Source: Pontibacter burrus
GTDB lineage: Bacteria > Bacteroidota > Bacteroidia > Cytophagales > Hymenobacteraceae
Reading direction: 5' to 3'
NCBI RefSeq assembly: GCF_010686685.1
Contig: NZ_JAAGWD010000003.1
Span: 434,001-498,000, forward strand
DNA length: 64,000 bases
The notes beneath the pieces are model-generated. The model was not told the DNA's origin. It saw only the letters and a list, made by a program, of their open reading frames with translations, and did no database searches. Each line of letters opens with the position of its first letter. Position 1 is the stretch's first letter. Shown here in pieces: positions 1 through 8,018 of the stretch. Made by a program: the position numbers and the translations under genes.

Positions 1-874
1 GATAAACCCGATTGCAGGTGATATAGATAAATCAGACCTGGAAGAGCAGGTAGAAGCAATCTGCAGAGAGCACAATATTAAAGGGCATATCTATAAAACC
101 TCCGGAGACGATGATGCAGGGCATATTAGAAGCCTTATAAGCGAAAAGAAACCAGATGCTGTATTTGCCGTTGGTGGCGATGGTACTGTAAACCTTGTAG
201 CTGCATTGCTGATCGACCAGAAAATTCCATTGGGTATTATTCCACTTGGCTCGGGTAATGGCTTATCAAAAGACCTGAATATACCTCAGGATATTGAAGA
301 AGCACTTGTGCTGATCCACCGGCATGTGGTTCGCAACATTGATACCCTTGACATAAATGGCCATCCATCTATTCACTTGTCGGACCTGGGCTTTAACGCA
401 CTGGTTGTAAAACGCTTTTCGGATGGTGAGAGCAGAGGACCAGGCGCTTATGCCTGGATCGCGCTGCAGGAATACCTGAGTTATGAGCCAAAATATTATG
501 TGATTGAAACCGATATGGAGCGTTTTGAGGGCGAGGCGTTTATGGTAACTATAGCTAATGCCAATGCCTTTGGGAGTAATGCAGCTATTAACCCAAATGG
601 CATACTTAATGACGGACGCTTTGAGATATGCCTGATTGAGCGCTTCCCGAAAGCAGCAGGCCTGGGTATCCTCTACAAACTATACACTGATAGCATCGAT
701 ACCTCTGTATACACCCGGAAACTAACCTGCCGCACCGCCACTATTTACAATACTGATAACGAGGTAATGCATATAGACGGGGAGCCAATAGATCTGGGGA
801 AAGAGGTTAGGGTAACTATAAAGCCGAGAAGCCTTCAGGTGTTGCTGCCTGTTCCGGAACCAGAAGAAGCCTGA
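1..874 (+). CDS. Diacylglycerol/lipid kinase family protein, 5' end outside window
   Basis: The reading frame is open from base 2 and has no start inside the window, so the N-terminus is missing. The visible N-terminal residues (NPIAGD) and the nucleotide-binding motif GGDGTVN, followed by PLGSGNGLSKDL, match the diacylglycerol kinase catalytic domain (YegS/DagK/LCB5 superfamily), which uses ATP to phosphorylate a lipid or sphingoid substrate. The rest (about 200 residues, ending VLLPVPEPEEA) fits the beta-sandwich C-terminal domain, with the typical MHIDGEP segment. The true substrate cannot be told from sequence. The stop codon lies one base from the stop of the convergent metallophosphoesterase gene, leaving no room for a separate terminator. 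Confidence 0.88.
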   Translation, partial: INPIAGDIDKSDLEEQVEAICREHNIKGHIYKTSGDDDAGHIRSLISEKKPDAVFAVGGDGTVNLVAALLIDQKIPLGIIPLGSGNGLSKDLNIPQDIEEALVLIHRHVVRNIDTLDINGHPSIHLSDLGFNALVVKRFSDGESRGPGAYAWIALQEYLSYEPKYYVIETDMERFEGEAFMVTIANANAFGSNAAINPNGILNDGRFEICLIERFPKAAGLGILYKLYTDSIDTSVYTRKLTCRTATIYNTDNEVMHIDGEPIDLGKEVRVTIKPRSLQVLLPVPEPEEA

Positions 875-875
875 A

Positions 876-2105
876 TTATACGGGGGCCTGCTGTGGTACA
901 AGTACGCTCTCCAGTTTTTTCCTGAAAATAACCTCACCGGTGCCTGTTGCTGCTTCTGCAGGGGTAGCTGGCACCACGTGCACTTCCATCCATAGTTCGC
1001 CTGAGCGGTAATAATTTAACACGATAAAACCGGGCTGCTCCAGGGTAAAGGTTGCGCTGCCACCTTTCTTTACAAAGGCTGTCTTACTACCCGAGCCGCT
1101 TACCATGTAATGGTTACCACGCTTCTCGAAGTGCTGCAGGTTATGGTCGTGCCCCGCTATATACACTATATTCTGATAGCGGTGGAAAATCTGTAGCAGC
1201 CTTTTGCGCATACGCTTGTACTTTTTATGCGACATGTCTTCGTAAGCACCAAAATAGCGGCGATAAAAAGGGTACAGTGAGCCAAGTAAAGGCAGTGGTA
1301 TCAGGAAACGCTTATGTGCTGCTGTGAGCGGAAAAACATGCTGCTTAATGGTAAATTTACCTCCATGCAGGGCGTTGCTGTAAAGCGGGTGGTGCGCGGC
1401 TATAACAATGCGCTGGTGCCTGTTTTTTCGCAGCAGATCATTCAGGCTCAGGTAAAACTCCTCGATATCGGTATAAGGGCAGTTATAGTTTTTGCCTAAC
1501 GGCTTCTCGCCGCGCTGTACCCACCATTGTGTATTGATGACCACAAGCAGTAGCCCTTCGGCTAGTTGCAGCGTAACAGGGCCGGGGCAGCCATGTGGTG
1601 GCAGATAACCGGCGGGGTTCTCAAGCGCTTCAACTATATATTTTTCCTGTCGCAGCATGTATTGGTAACCATCTGGGCGGCCTTTGTTCCAGTCGTGGTT
1701 GCCACTCAGAAATACTGAGTTCGTTTGGTAAGCCTGCAACTGTTGTAGTATAGTTTGCAGCCGGGTTTCGGCCATAGCGCGGTGCCGGTGCCCTTCGGGT
1801 GGCAGGCCAACAGGGTACAGGTTATCTCCCAGAAAAACCGCAGTTTCAGCTCCCCGGTTTTCGGATTGCCATAGTTTAAAATGATTCAAAACCGGATCAG
1901 TACCATTAGTGGCTACGGCACCTATATCGCCGAGCATAGCCAGAGAATAAAGTTTCTCGGAGTCGGGAGGGAGCGTGTTTTGTCTCCAGCCCACATCTGC
2001 TAATTTATAGTAGGGTTTGCGTCTATACTTTCGTTCCTGCCAGTAACTGAACACCAGAAAAGATGCAAAAAGAGTTGGCACTATGATCAAAAAGTACAGA
2101 AGCAT
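876..2105 (-). CDS. Membrane-anchored calcineurin-like metallophosphoesterase
   Basis: 409 residues. Residues 1-21 form one hydrophobic N-terminal helix (signal anchor), followed by a basic stretch, which places the enzyme outside the cytoplasmic membrane. The dinuclear-metal motifs appear in order: GDIG (59-62), GDNLY (93-97), GNHDW (135-139), then AAHHPLYS and the C-terminal GHDH. These are the metal ligands of the calcineurin-like/purple-acid-phosphatase superfamily; the spacing resembles tartrate-resistant acid phosphatase-like proteins. The substrate (phosphomonoester or other) is not evident. The ATG is preceded by an 8-bp tandem repeat rather than a recognisable promoter. The gene converges on the lipid kinase gene. 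Confidence 0.85.
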   Translation of the reverse strand: MLLYFLIIVPTLFASFLVFSYWQERKYRRKPYYKLADVGWRQNTLPPDSEKLYSLAMLGDIGAVATNGTDPVLNHFKLWQSENRGAETAVFLGDNLYPVGLPPEGHRHRAMAETRLQTILQQLQAYQTNSVFLSGNHDWNKGRPDGYQYMLRQEKYIVEALENPAGYLPPHGCPGPVTLQLAEGLLLVVINTQWWVQRGEKPLGKNYNCPYTDIEEFYLSLNDLLRKNRHQRIVIAAHHPLYSNALHGGKFTIKQHVFPLTAAHKRFLIPLPLLGSLYPFYRRYFGAYEDMSHKKYKRMRKRLLQIFHRYQNIVYIAGHDHNLQHFEKRGNHYMVSGSGSKTAFVKKGGSATFTLEQPGFIVLNYYRSGELWMEVHVVPATPAEAATGTGEVIFRKKLESVLVPQQAPV

Positions 2106-2111
2106 TGAGTA

Positions 2112-2159
2112 AGTTGAGGAGTTAGAGAGTTTGAGAGTTAGAAGGTTAAAAAGTTATTT
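2112..2159. repeat. Octanucleotide tandem repeat, six degenerate units
   Basis: Six consecutive 8-bp units start at 2112: AGTTGAGG, AGTTAGAG, AGTTTGAG, AGTTAGAA, GGTTAAAA, AGTTATTT. It fills most of the 73-bp gap between the metallophosphoesterase and Lon-domain genes, both on the minus strand. The same unit, with the same 8-bp phase, recurs at 12540, 19821 and 32495. No ORF or known element explains it. Confidence 0.8.
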
Positions 2160-2178
2160 ATTCATAGAATACTGATTA

Positions 2179-2814
2179 TTAGAACTCCGGTGGAGTGAGC
2201 GATTTAAAGTGCCCGTTTTGCTTTACACGTTCTTTTAAGCGTTCGGTTTCCAGCACGATAGGCAGTATGTTTTGCAAATGTTGCAGAATCAGCTCCTGCC
2301 TGTCAGATTCACTTTTCATTTGCAGCAGTGCGTATTCCTGTTCCAGGTTCAGGCCTAGCTGGTGTGCAACAGTAAAGCTGTTAAAATCGTCACTCAGGCT
2401 ACTGGCCAGGCCTTTTAATCCAAGCGCTTCGTACAGTTGCTGCATCAGTTCCTGAATTTTGGTTTTTGTAATGATGTCTTCATCGTCCTGGTAAACTATA
2501 GATTCCACCTCACCACCAGCGTATAGTCTGCCTGGTGCCGTTTTATCAAAGCTAAGGATCTTGAATGTACGAACACCCCGGCTCCGGATATCCATTTCTC
2601 CGTTGTCATATTTCTTCTCAATGTTCAGTATCTCTACTTCGGTGCCGTACTGGCCTACACCATTCTGAATATAGGTCGGGATACCAAAATTTTTCCCGTC
2701 CATCATGCAGTCAAGCACAAGCTGCTTATAGCGTGGTTCAAAAATGTGCAGGTTCAATTTTTCGCCAGGGTAAACCACAATATTCAATGGAAATAAGGGC
2801 AGATATTGTGACAT
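2179..2814 (-). CDS. LON peptidase substrate-binding (N-terminal) domain protein
   Basis: 211 residues with the opening LPLFPLNIVVYPGEKL and HIFEPRYKQL, the hallmark of the PUA-like LON N-terminal domain (LAN/LonB family), and a helical C-terminal half. There is no AAA+ ATPase or Ser-Lys protease domain, so it is not a protease; the family is thought to bind unfolded or ligand partners, with function unproven. The ATG at 2814 is clear because the domain begins within six residues of it. It is followed at 20 bp by the octamer repeat and then the metallophosphoesterase gene, possibly co-transcribed. Confidence 0.85.
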   Translation of the reverse strand: MSQYLPLFPLNIVVYPGEKLNLHIFEPRYKQLVLDCMMDGKNFGIPTYIQNGVGQYGTEVEILNIEKKYDNGEMDIRSRGVRTFKILSFDKTAPGRLYAGGEVESIVYQDDEDIITKTKIQELMQQLYEALGLKGLASSLSDDFNSFTVAHQLGLNLEQEYALLQMKSESDRQELILQHLQNILPIVLETERLKERVKQNGHFKSLTPPEF

Positions 2815-3069
2815 GTGTATGAAGTTTTAAAATAGGTAAACATCGGGTATCTGTTAAACTTACGTAGGAGCCCCACGCAACAGTTGGCAAAGCATTAAAT
2901 TTTGACTTATAAAATCCCTTTACGTTGATCAGGGTGGCGTTTTGTTTTTATCTCTTTATTAGATGAGAATTTATTCATTTTGAATTACTACAAATACTGA
3001 AGCCCCTCAACGTAAGGTTTTTTAATTTGCTTAATCTTATATATTTGGCAAAAATTGTTTAGTAATCTT

Positions 3070-3327
3070 ATGAAGCGACATTACAATATAATAGCAGGAT
3101 TAGCGATGATTATGGCTGTTATGGCAGGTGCTTACTTCAATAACAATGAGTTTTATTATAAACAGAAACGGGTTTCAAAGATTGACTATGAATATAACTC
3201 CGGAGACTCAGATTATTATATGAAATGGAAGTTTAACCTGGGTGCTGCCATTGCCGGTGGGTTAGCCACAGCCGGTGTTGGGTTACTAACTATCGGAGTT
3301 ATAAGTAGGAAGCAAAAAACATCTTAG
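3070..3327 (+). CDS. Small hypothetical membrane protein
   Basis: About 85 residues from the ATG at 3070 (a TTG 15 bases upstream would add five residues and is less likely). Two hydrophobic segments are visible: residues 5-22 (IIAGLAMIMAVMAGAYF) and 58-78, rich in Gly and Ala (GAAIAGGLATAGVGLLTIG). Between them is a polar, tyrosine-rich loop (YYKQKR, YEYNSGDSDYY) that would face one side of the membrane. I do not recognise a family. It stands alone between a minus-strand gene and mtgA, with about 165 bp before the mtgA promoter. Confidence 0.6.
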   Translation: MKRHYNIIAGLAMIMAVMAGAYFNNNEFYYKQKRVSKIDYEYNSGDSDYYMKWKFNLGAAIAGGLATAGVGLLTIGVISRKQKTS

Positions 3328-3438
3328 TGAGTAACTGTTTCCCGCTCGATAGACTTTTCTTTTTTCTAAGCTTCTAAAGTTAGAGTAAACAGGTTATGAA
3401 TTATGGCTTGTAAAAGCCAATAACAATAACACAATACG

Positions 3439-3471
3439 TTTGGAACGAGAAGGGCGAATACTATACCTTTG
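3439..3471 (+). promoter_or_regulatory. Bacteroidota-type promoter for mtgA
   Basis: TTTG at 3439-3442 and TACCTTTG at 3464-3471, separated by 21 bp, match the TTTG / TAnnTTTG consensus of the Bacteroidota primary sigma factor. The mtgA ATG lies 23 bp downstream. Confidence 0.65.
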
Positions 3472-3494
3472 CGGCCTGAATTGAACATGCTTTT

Positions 3495-4232
3495 ATGAGT
3501 AAGAAGCGTATGGGGCTGCACACCATTAAGGTGGTATTTTTTAAACTGTTGCTGAGCCTCTTTTTATTGAGTATTGCCTGGGTGCTGCTCTATAAATGGG
3601 TTGATCCGCCTGCTACGCTGCACATGGTAAAGCGGCGCGCAGAAGCCGGCAAGACGGATAAGAACGACCCGACTATAAACTATAGATTTGTAGATCTGGA
3701 CGAGATGTCGGAGCAGCTGCCGCTAGCGGTTGTGGCATCCGAAGACCAGTTGTTTCTGCAGCATAATGGGTTTGACATGGACGCCATTATGGATGCCTTT
3801 AAGCGTAACAGGAAGGGCGGAACGATAAGGGGCGGAAGCACCATCAGCCAGCAGGTAGCAAAAAACGTTTTTCTGTGGCATGGCAGAAGCTACCTGCGCA
3901 AAGCCGTAGAAGCTTATTTTACGGTACTGATCGAGCTTATCTGGGGTAAAGAGCGCATTATAGAAGTATACCTTAACATTGCCGAAATGGGGGACGGGGT
4001 ATTTGGTGTGGAAGCTGCGAGTCAGTTATACTTTAAGAAACCAGCCAAAGATGTGGGGCGCCAGAATGCTGCTTTGCTTGCCGCTGTTTTGCCTAATCCG
4101 ATCAAGTACAGCGCTAAAAACCCTAGTGGGTATGTGCAGCGGAAGCGCGGCCGAATAGCGCGTGCTATGGGTCGACTGGGTGGAGTGAACTATATTAAAC
4201 CTATATTGCCTTCATATGAAAATAAGGAATAA
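3495..4232 (+). CDS. mtgA: Monofunctional biosynthetic peptidoglycan transglycosylase
   Basis: 245 residues, usual MtgA length. One N-terminal transmembrane helix (about 12-34) is followed by a GT51 glycosyltransferase domain facing the periplasm. The motifs are present: EDQLFLQHNGFD with the catalytic Glu83, GGSTISQQ (113-120), and KERIIEVYLN (152-161) with the second acidic residue Glu156. It polymerises lipid II into glycan strands and has no transpeptidase domain. A TTTG/TACCTTTG promoter sits just upstream. Its last 17 bases overlap the start of the next gene, so the two are probably translated from one mRNA. A second GT51 enzyme (PBP1C) is encoded at 35.5-37.8 kb. Confidence 0.95.
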   Translation: MSKKRMGLHTIKVVFFKLLLSLFLLSIAWVLLYKWVDPPATLHMVKRRAEAGKTDKNDPTINYRFVDLDEMSEQLPLAVVASEDQLFLQHNGFDMDAIMDAFKRNRKGGTIRGGSTISQQVAKNVFLWHGRSYLRKAVEAYFTVLIELIWGKERIIEVYLNIAEMGDGVFGVEAASQLYFKKPAKDVGRQNAALLAAVLPNPIKYSAKNPSGYVQRKRGRIARAMGRLGGVNYIKPILPSYENKE

Positions 4233-4701
4233 TTTTTTTATAGTTGCCGCTGTGGCCCTGCAAACTATAGTTGTAGGTTGCCAGCAATCAAAAACAACAA
4301 CTACAGCACAGCAGCAAACTATAGATCATGCTGAGGCAATTGAGCAGGTAAAACAAGTGCTGTCAGATCAGGCTGAACGCTGGAGCGTCGGCGACTTGGA
4401 AGGCTATATGCAGGGTTACTGGAAATCGGATTCGTTGCTTTTTGTCGGCAAGAGCGGCCTAACCTACGGCTGGCAGCAAACCCTCGACAACTATAAGCGC
4501 GGCTACCCGGACGTATCAGCCATGGGTAAGCTCACCTTTGATTTTAAAGAAATCCGTCCGCTTTCTCAGGATAATATTCTGGTAGTGGGCAAATGGCACT
4601 TGCAACGCGAGGAGTCAAAAGGCGACTTAGAAGGGCATTTTTCCGTTATCTTCCAACGCTTCGTAGATGGCTGGAAGATTATAGCTGATCATTCGAGTTA
4701 G
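4216..4701 (+). CDS. NTF2-like (SnoaL/DUF4440-type) lipoprotein
   Basis: 161 residues. The N-terminus has a hydrophobic signal ending in the lipobox VVGC followed by QQ, so it is a probable lipoprotein. The mature part (EQVKQVLSDQAERWSVGDLEGYM..., W(K)SDSLLFVG, then GHFSVIFQRFVDGWKIIADHSS) is the cone-shaped NTF2-like fold seen in SnoaL and DUF4440 proteins, with the typical ending in which a Trp-Lys-Ile strand precedes a His. Function is unknown; relatives include ketosteroid-isomerase-like enzymes and ligand-binding proteins. The ATG lies inside the 3' end of mtgA, so translational coupling is likely. A related lipoprotein is encoded at 44105-44563. Confidence 0.8.
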   Translation: MKIRNNFFIVAAVALQTIVVGCQQSKTTTTAQQQTIDHAEAIEQVKQVLSDQAERWSVGDLEGYMQGYWKSDSLLFVGKSGLTYGWQQTLDNYKRGYPDVSAMGKLTFDFKEIRPLSQDNILVVGKWHLQREESKGDLEGHFSVIFQRFVDGWKIIADHSS

Positions 4702-4731
4702 GTAAAGCTCTAAGTTGTTTCAGGATGTTTC

Positions 4732-5649
4732 CTAACGTAGACTTATGTTAAAAGTAGGCTTGTTAGGAATAGCTGGATATTCTGCTGTAAACACTAAATG
4801 TACTCTTTGGGGATTCTCTTTATCCAAGTAAACCCATTCCTGAGGAATTGATTGTACAATTCGAGTGACATGTGCCATAAATTGTTGGTCTCCAAATCCT
4901 GATATCTGTTTGTAAGTACCATCATCTGATGCTTCAAAAACTACTTCTGATGGTTTAGTAATAACTGGTGGTTTACTATTTGTTAACTGTATATCCTGCT
5001 GTGCGGCGCGGTAGTAATTCAGAAACCTGTCTCCATTACCCAGATATAACACATACGCAGTCGGGCTCAGCGTATAGTTAATTGCAACCAGCTTTTTCGA
5101 ACTATGATCGTACTGATGAATTAATGCGCCATCTACATCAAAGTAGCTCCAGATGCCAGTTTTAGAACCATTGCTGTAATTGCCTTCTGATTCCTTTTTC
5201 AGTCTGGTTGTATCAATTGTGATATTATATTTGTCTGAACTCTTTCTGGGTTCTATTATGGCAGTGATTTTCTGGGAACCTAATGATATGGCTATGTCTG
5301 CTGAATTTTCTAAGTAAAATAACTGCCACCAGCCTTCTTTTTTATCATTGCTAAACTCACCTGTTGCTCTCAAAAAGTTGTTGGGATCTTTTGCATAGAA
5401 CTCATACCACTTTCCCGTTTTCTGGTTGTTGCTATATTCCCCGAAATCAATAATGTAGTCTTTGAACCAAACGTCGTTATAAGTACGCAGATACTGACCA
5501 TGTTTTACCGATTTGTCCGACTTTAGCACAAAATACTTTTCTGAAATACCATTTTTGTAATGCTGTTTCTTGGTAAGCTTTTGTGCCGGTGAATTAACTA
5601 TTGCACAAATAACAAGAAGTAGTGTGATGAGTGCACGGGGTGATAGCAT
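4732..5649 (-). CDS. Secreted MORN/YwqK-like repeat protein of unknown function
   Basis: 305 residues with a signal peptide (hydrophobic LITLLLVICAIVNSPAQ). The mature region has repeated units of the form G-x-Y/W with tryptophans (KTGKWYEFY, KEGWWQLFY, KTGIWSYFD), as in YwqK/MORN-type antitoxin-like proteins, which in Bacteroidota are mostly exported and uncharacterised. Residues 220-305 contain a second region (EVVFEASDDGTYKQISGF ... VHLVFTAEYPAIPNKP) that may be a separate small domain. The gene is AT-rich relative to neighbours and has its own promoter. It converges with the mtgA operon, whose 3' end is only 30 bp away. Confidence 0.65.
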   Translation of the reverse strand: MLSPRALITLLLVICAIVNSPAQKLTKKQHYKNGISEKYFVLKSDKSVKHGQYLRTYNDVWFKDYIIDFGEYSNNQKTGKWYEFYAKDPNNFLRATGEFSNDKKEGWWQLFYLENSADIAISLGSQKITAIIEPRKSSDKYNITIDTTRLKKESEGNYSNGSKTGIWSYFDVDGALIHQYDHSSKKLVAINYTLSPTAYVLYLGNGDRFLNYYRAAQQDIQLTNSKPPVITKPSEVVFEASDDGTYKQISGFGDQQFMAHVTRIVQSIPQEWVYLDKENPQRVHLVFTAEYPAIPNKPTFNISLR

Positions 5650-5701
5650 AATTTGGCAGGTTAAAGTTTGTTGAAGTCGGATTTATCAGCAGTTTGTAGC
5701 T

Positions 5702-5731
5702 TAAAGATATAAATTATCTATTATACCCAAA
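5702..5731 (-). promoter_or_regulatory. Probable promoter of the MORN-like gene
   Basis: Read on the minus strand, TTTG (5731-5728) is followed after 18 bp by TATCTTTA (5709-5702), one base away from the TAnnTTTG consensus. The ATG is about 50 bp further on. Confidence 0.45.
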
Positions 5732-5738
5732 AACAAGT

Positions 5739-5772
5739 AAGCCAGATAAGTACCACTGTACCAATCCGGCTT
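5739..5772 (-). terminator. Imperfect hairpin, possible terminator of the App1-type gene
   Basis: Arms AAGCC-x-GAT and ATC-x-GGCTT enclose a self-complementary GTAC region; on the minus strand it is followed by a T-rich stretch (CTTGTTTTTG). It lies 47 bp past the stop of the App1-type gene. The stem has mismatches, so this is tentative. Confidence 0.35.
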
Positions 5773-5818
5773 AACTATAGCTAAAGCTGTTTACAGCCTA
5801 TTCCTAACTGATCGATGT

Positions 5819-6961
5819 TTACTGATCCCCAGCCTCGTCTATTTCCACTTCTTTCTCTACTTCCTTCACTTCTTCAACAAAAATAAACCCGTTACCGGCG
5901 GCGTGTTTGGCAGCTTCGGCAGTTTCTTTTACCAATAGCATCTCCACTTCGCCACCGCCTTTTTTTAGCTCGTCAGCTATGCTCACTACTTTGCGGGTGT
6001 GTTTCTCTATGTTCACGTCGCGTATGTAAATAGCCATAATACGTCCGGGGTGTTTCTTAACTACTTCACTGTAGATGGCCGCATCCTGTTGTCCGCTGTC
6101 GCCGATCAGTATAAAGTCTAGTTTAGGATAAGTGATCAGGATGTTTTCGATCTCTTTGTACTTGTGGCTCATGTGGTCGGAGTGGCCCAGCTTGGTTTCG
6201 TCTATGCCAAAGTCGCGTAGCAGGAGCGGACCCTGCGGTATTTCGTTAAGCTCCAGGAAATGGTAGAGCAGATCGTAGTTGTTCCAGGGGCTGCTGCTAA
6301 CGTAAAAGAAGGGGTTGTTACGTTTGCCATTTCGCCCCAACTGCAGCGATTTATAAAACTGTGATACGCCATGAAACGGAATGCGGGTATGTGCATTGTT
6401 GAGCAGCACGTTCCGGCCTGATTCAAGTAAACTGGTGGCACCTGTGCGCATAATGGTGTCATCAATGTCGGAGATGATGCCGTATTCAGCATCGGGAGGC
6501 GGAACCAGTACATGCGCTGTGGCAGTAACTTCTTCTTTCAGCTCAACGGGGGCATCAATCAGTTTCAGTTCTATCGTATGCCAGATATCATCAAGCACCA
6601 GGGGTGTTTCAGGAGCCAGGTTCAGCACAAAGTAGCCTTCCACATCAGTTGTAATCTCATGAAACTGGTTATTGAAACAGAGCTGCACGCGGGCATTGGG
6701 AACTTCGTCTGTTTCGAAACGGCGGTACATGTTCAGCAGGTTTTCCCATAAAGTGTCCTGTTCTTCTGATTTGGTAATGCCTTTATCTTTCAATACACGC
6801 CCTTTTACGTACAGGCGTTCGGGAGTGCCATAGCTGCGATAAGGTACGATCTGTAAGGGGTGCATCATGCCTAGTCTACTTTTCAGCTTAAACGTGAGCA
6901 TGTCCAGTTTCTCTTCTGCCTTCAGTATGGCCTTGGTGCCTTTATCTTTCAGGTTTTTCAT
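5819..6961 (-). CDS. App1-type (DUF2183) phosphatidate-phosphatase-like protein
   Basis: 380 residues. Residues 160-330 hold the App1 catalytic domain of the HAD superfamily: SDIDDTIMRTGA with the DxDxT nucleophile motif (Asp165, Asp167), YVSSSPWNNYDLL with a serine-rich motif II, and LIGDSGQQDAAIY with the terminal acidic motif. Yeast App1 is a Mg-dependent phosphatidate phosphatase; the bacterial substrate is unknown. The N-terminal half (about 40-150) is a predicted beta-rich domain (DVEGYFVLNL) and the C-terminus is Glu-rich. No signal peptide is seen, so it is probably cytoplasmic. It is separated from the M48 gene upstream by a strong terminator. Confidence 0.85.
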   Translation of the reverse strand: MKNLKDKGTKAILKAEEKLDMLTFKLKSRLGMMHPLQIVPYRSYGTPERLYVKGRVLKDKGITKSEEQDTLWENLLNMYRRFETDEVPNARVQLCFNNQFHEITTDVEGYFVLNLAPETPLVLDDIWHTIELKLIDAPVELKEEVTATAHVLVPPPDAEYGIISDIDDTIMRTGATSLLESGRNVLLNNAHTRIPFHGVSQFYKSLQLGRNGKRNNPFFYVSSSPWNNYDLLYHFLELNEIPQGPLLLRDFGIDETKLGHSDHMSHKYKEIENILITYPKLDFILIGDSGQQDAAIYSEVVKKHPGRIMAIYIRDVNIEKHTRKVVSIADELKKGGGEVEMLLVKETAEAAKHAAGNGFIFVEEVKEVEKEVEIDEAGDQ

Positions 6962-6978
6962 AGTTCAGGTAGTATAAA

Positions 6979-7006
6979 AAAGGCCTGCAACTAGCTGCAG
7001 GCCTTT
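6979..7006 (-). terminator. Rho-independent terminator of the M48 protease gene
   Basis: A perfect 11-bp stem (AAAGGCCTGCA / TGCAGGCCTTT) with a 6-nt loop; the minus-strand transcript ends in a run of U. It lies 6 bp past the M48 stop codon. Confidence 0.85.
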
Positions 7007-7011
7007 ATTCG

Positions 7012-7833
7012 TTATTTTAAAGCATTTTTAAGCGCTGTAAAGTCATTGTCCGGGGCAGTTGTAGTGCTGCAGCCTTCCTGCCGTGCTTTTTGCTGTATGT
7101 TCTCTACGCGGTTTTCAGGGTTAGGGTGCGTGCTCAGGAATTCAGGTGGTGTTCCCTGTGCGGCCTCTTCGTTCATCTTAATAAAGAAACCGGCAGCTCC
7201 GTCGCAGGCATAATACTTAGTTCCGGCCAGGTATTCCACAGAATAATTGTCGGCTTCGGTTTCGGCATCACGGCTGAACTTGAGGCCTGCCAGTGTACCC
7301 GATAGTTGACCTGCAATCTGGCGTAGGGCACCCGGGTTATTACCTAAGGCAATAGACAGCAGCAGGTTAATACCGTATTGGCGCTGCAGCTGTTTTACAC
7401 TATGGCGGCGGTCTGCGTGTGCTACCTCATGAGCAATTACTCCGGCAAAATGGTCTTCGTCGTTCAGGTATTTTATAAGGCCTGTAAATACATAAATATG
7501 GCCACCCGGCGTAGCAAAAGCATTTAATTGCGAATCGTCTCGGATCAGTTTCACATCCCAGGCAAACTGCTGGCGGTACTGCACTTCTCCTGAGTTCAGA
7601 ACACGGTTCACAATTTTGTCGAGGTTAGCATAGGCCTGCTGGTTGGTGGAGTTACGCTCCATTAATCTGCCCTGCGCTCGGTACGTCGAATCTACTTGGT
7701 GGGCTACCTGTTTTCCTAAGGCTACATCATCTTCAACAGTAAAAAGCAGCACCCCGTCGTCGCCACAACTATAGAATGTAAAAGCACTGGCAACTACCAG
7801 GCTAAGCGTAAGTAAAGATCTTTTAAGCTTCAT
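7012..7833 (-). CDS. M48 family zinc metalloprotease, lipoprotein
   Basis: 273 residues. A signal peptide ends in the lipobox FYSC (Cys23). The zinc motif HEVAH (135-139) and the downstream ETEAD (191-195), supplying the third ligand, identify an M48/gluzincin protease of the BepA/LoiP-like soluble type, without the transmembrane helices of HtpX or Ste24. The TPGGHIYVFTGLI segment before the active site is typical. The expected role is periplasmic quality control of outer-membrane proteins (inference from family). It is monocistronic, bounded by terminators on both sides. Confidence 0.9.
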   Translation of the reverse strand: MKLKRSLLTLSLVVASAFTFYSCGDDGVLLFTVEDDVALGKQVAHQVDSTYRAQGRLMERNSTNQQAYANLDKIVNRVLNSGEVQYRQQFAWDVKLIRDDSQLNAFATPGGHIYVFTGLIKYLNDEDHFAGVIAHEVAHADRRHSVKQLQRQYGINLLLSIALGNNPGALRQIAGQLSGTLAGLKFSRDAETEADNYSVEYLAGTKYYACDGAAGFFIKMNEEAAQGTPPEFLSTHPNPENRVENIQQKARQEGCSTTTAPDNDFTALKNALK

Positions 7834-7974
7834 ATGTAATCGGTATTTTATATATAGTTTACTGGCACTACAAAGTTTGTGCCTTACTATGTGTAGTTAT
7901 AGCCCGAATGTACGAAGCAAAAACTACTGCTGTTTACAAACTATAGTTTAAGATCGGCTTGCCAGGCATAAAAA

Positions 7975-8000
7975 AAGCCCCTGATGTGTGTCAGGGGCTT
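7975..8000 (-). terminator. Rho-independent terminator of the M16 protease gene
   Basis: A 10-bp stem (AAGCCCCTGA / TCAGGGGCTT) with a 6-nt loop and a T-run on the minus strand, 18 bp past the M16 stop. Confidence 0.85.
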
Positions 8001-8018
8001 TCCAGTGTGTAGTATAGC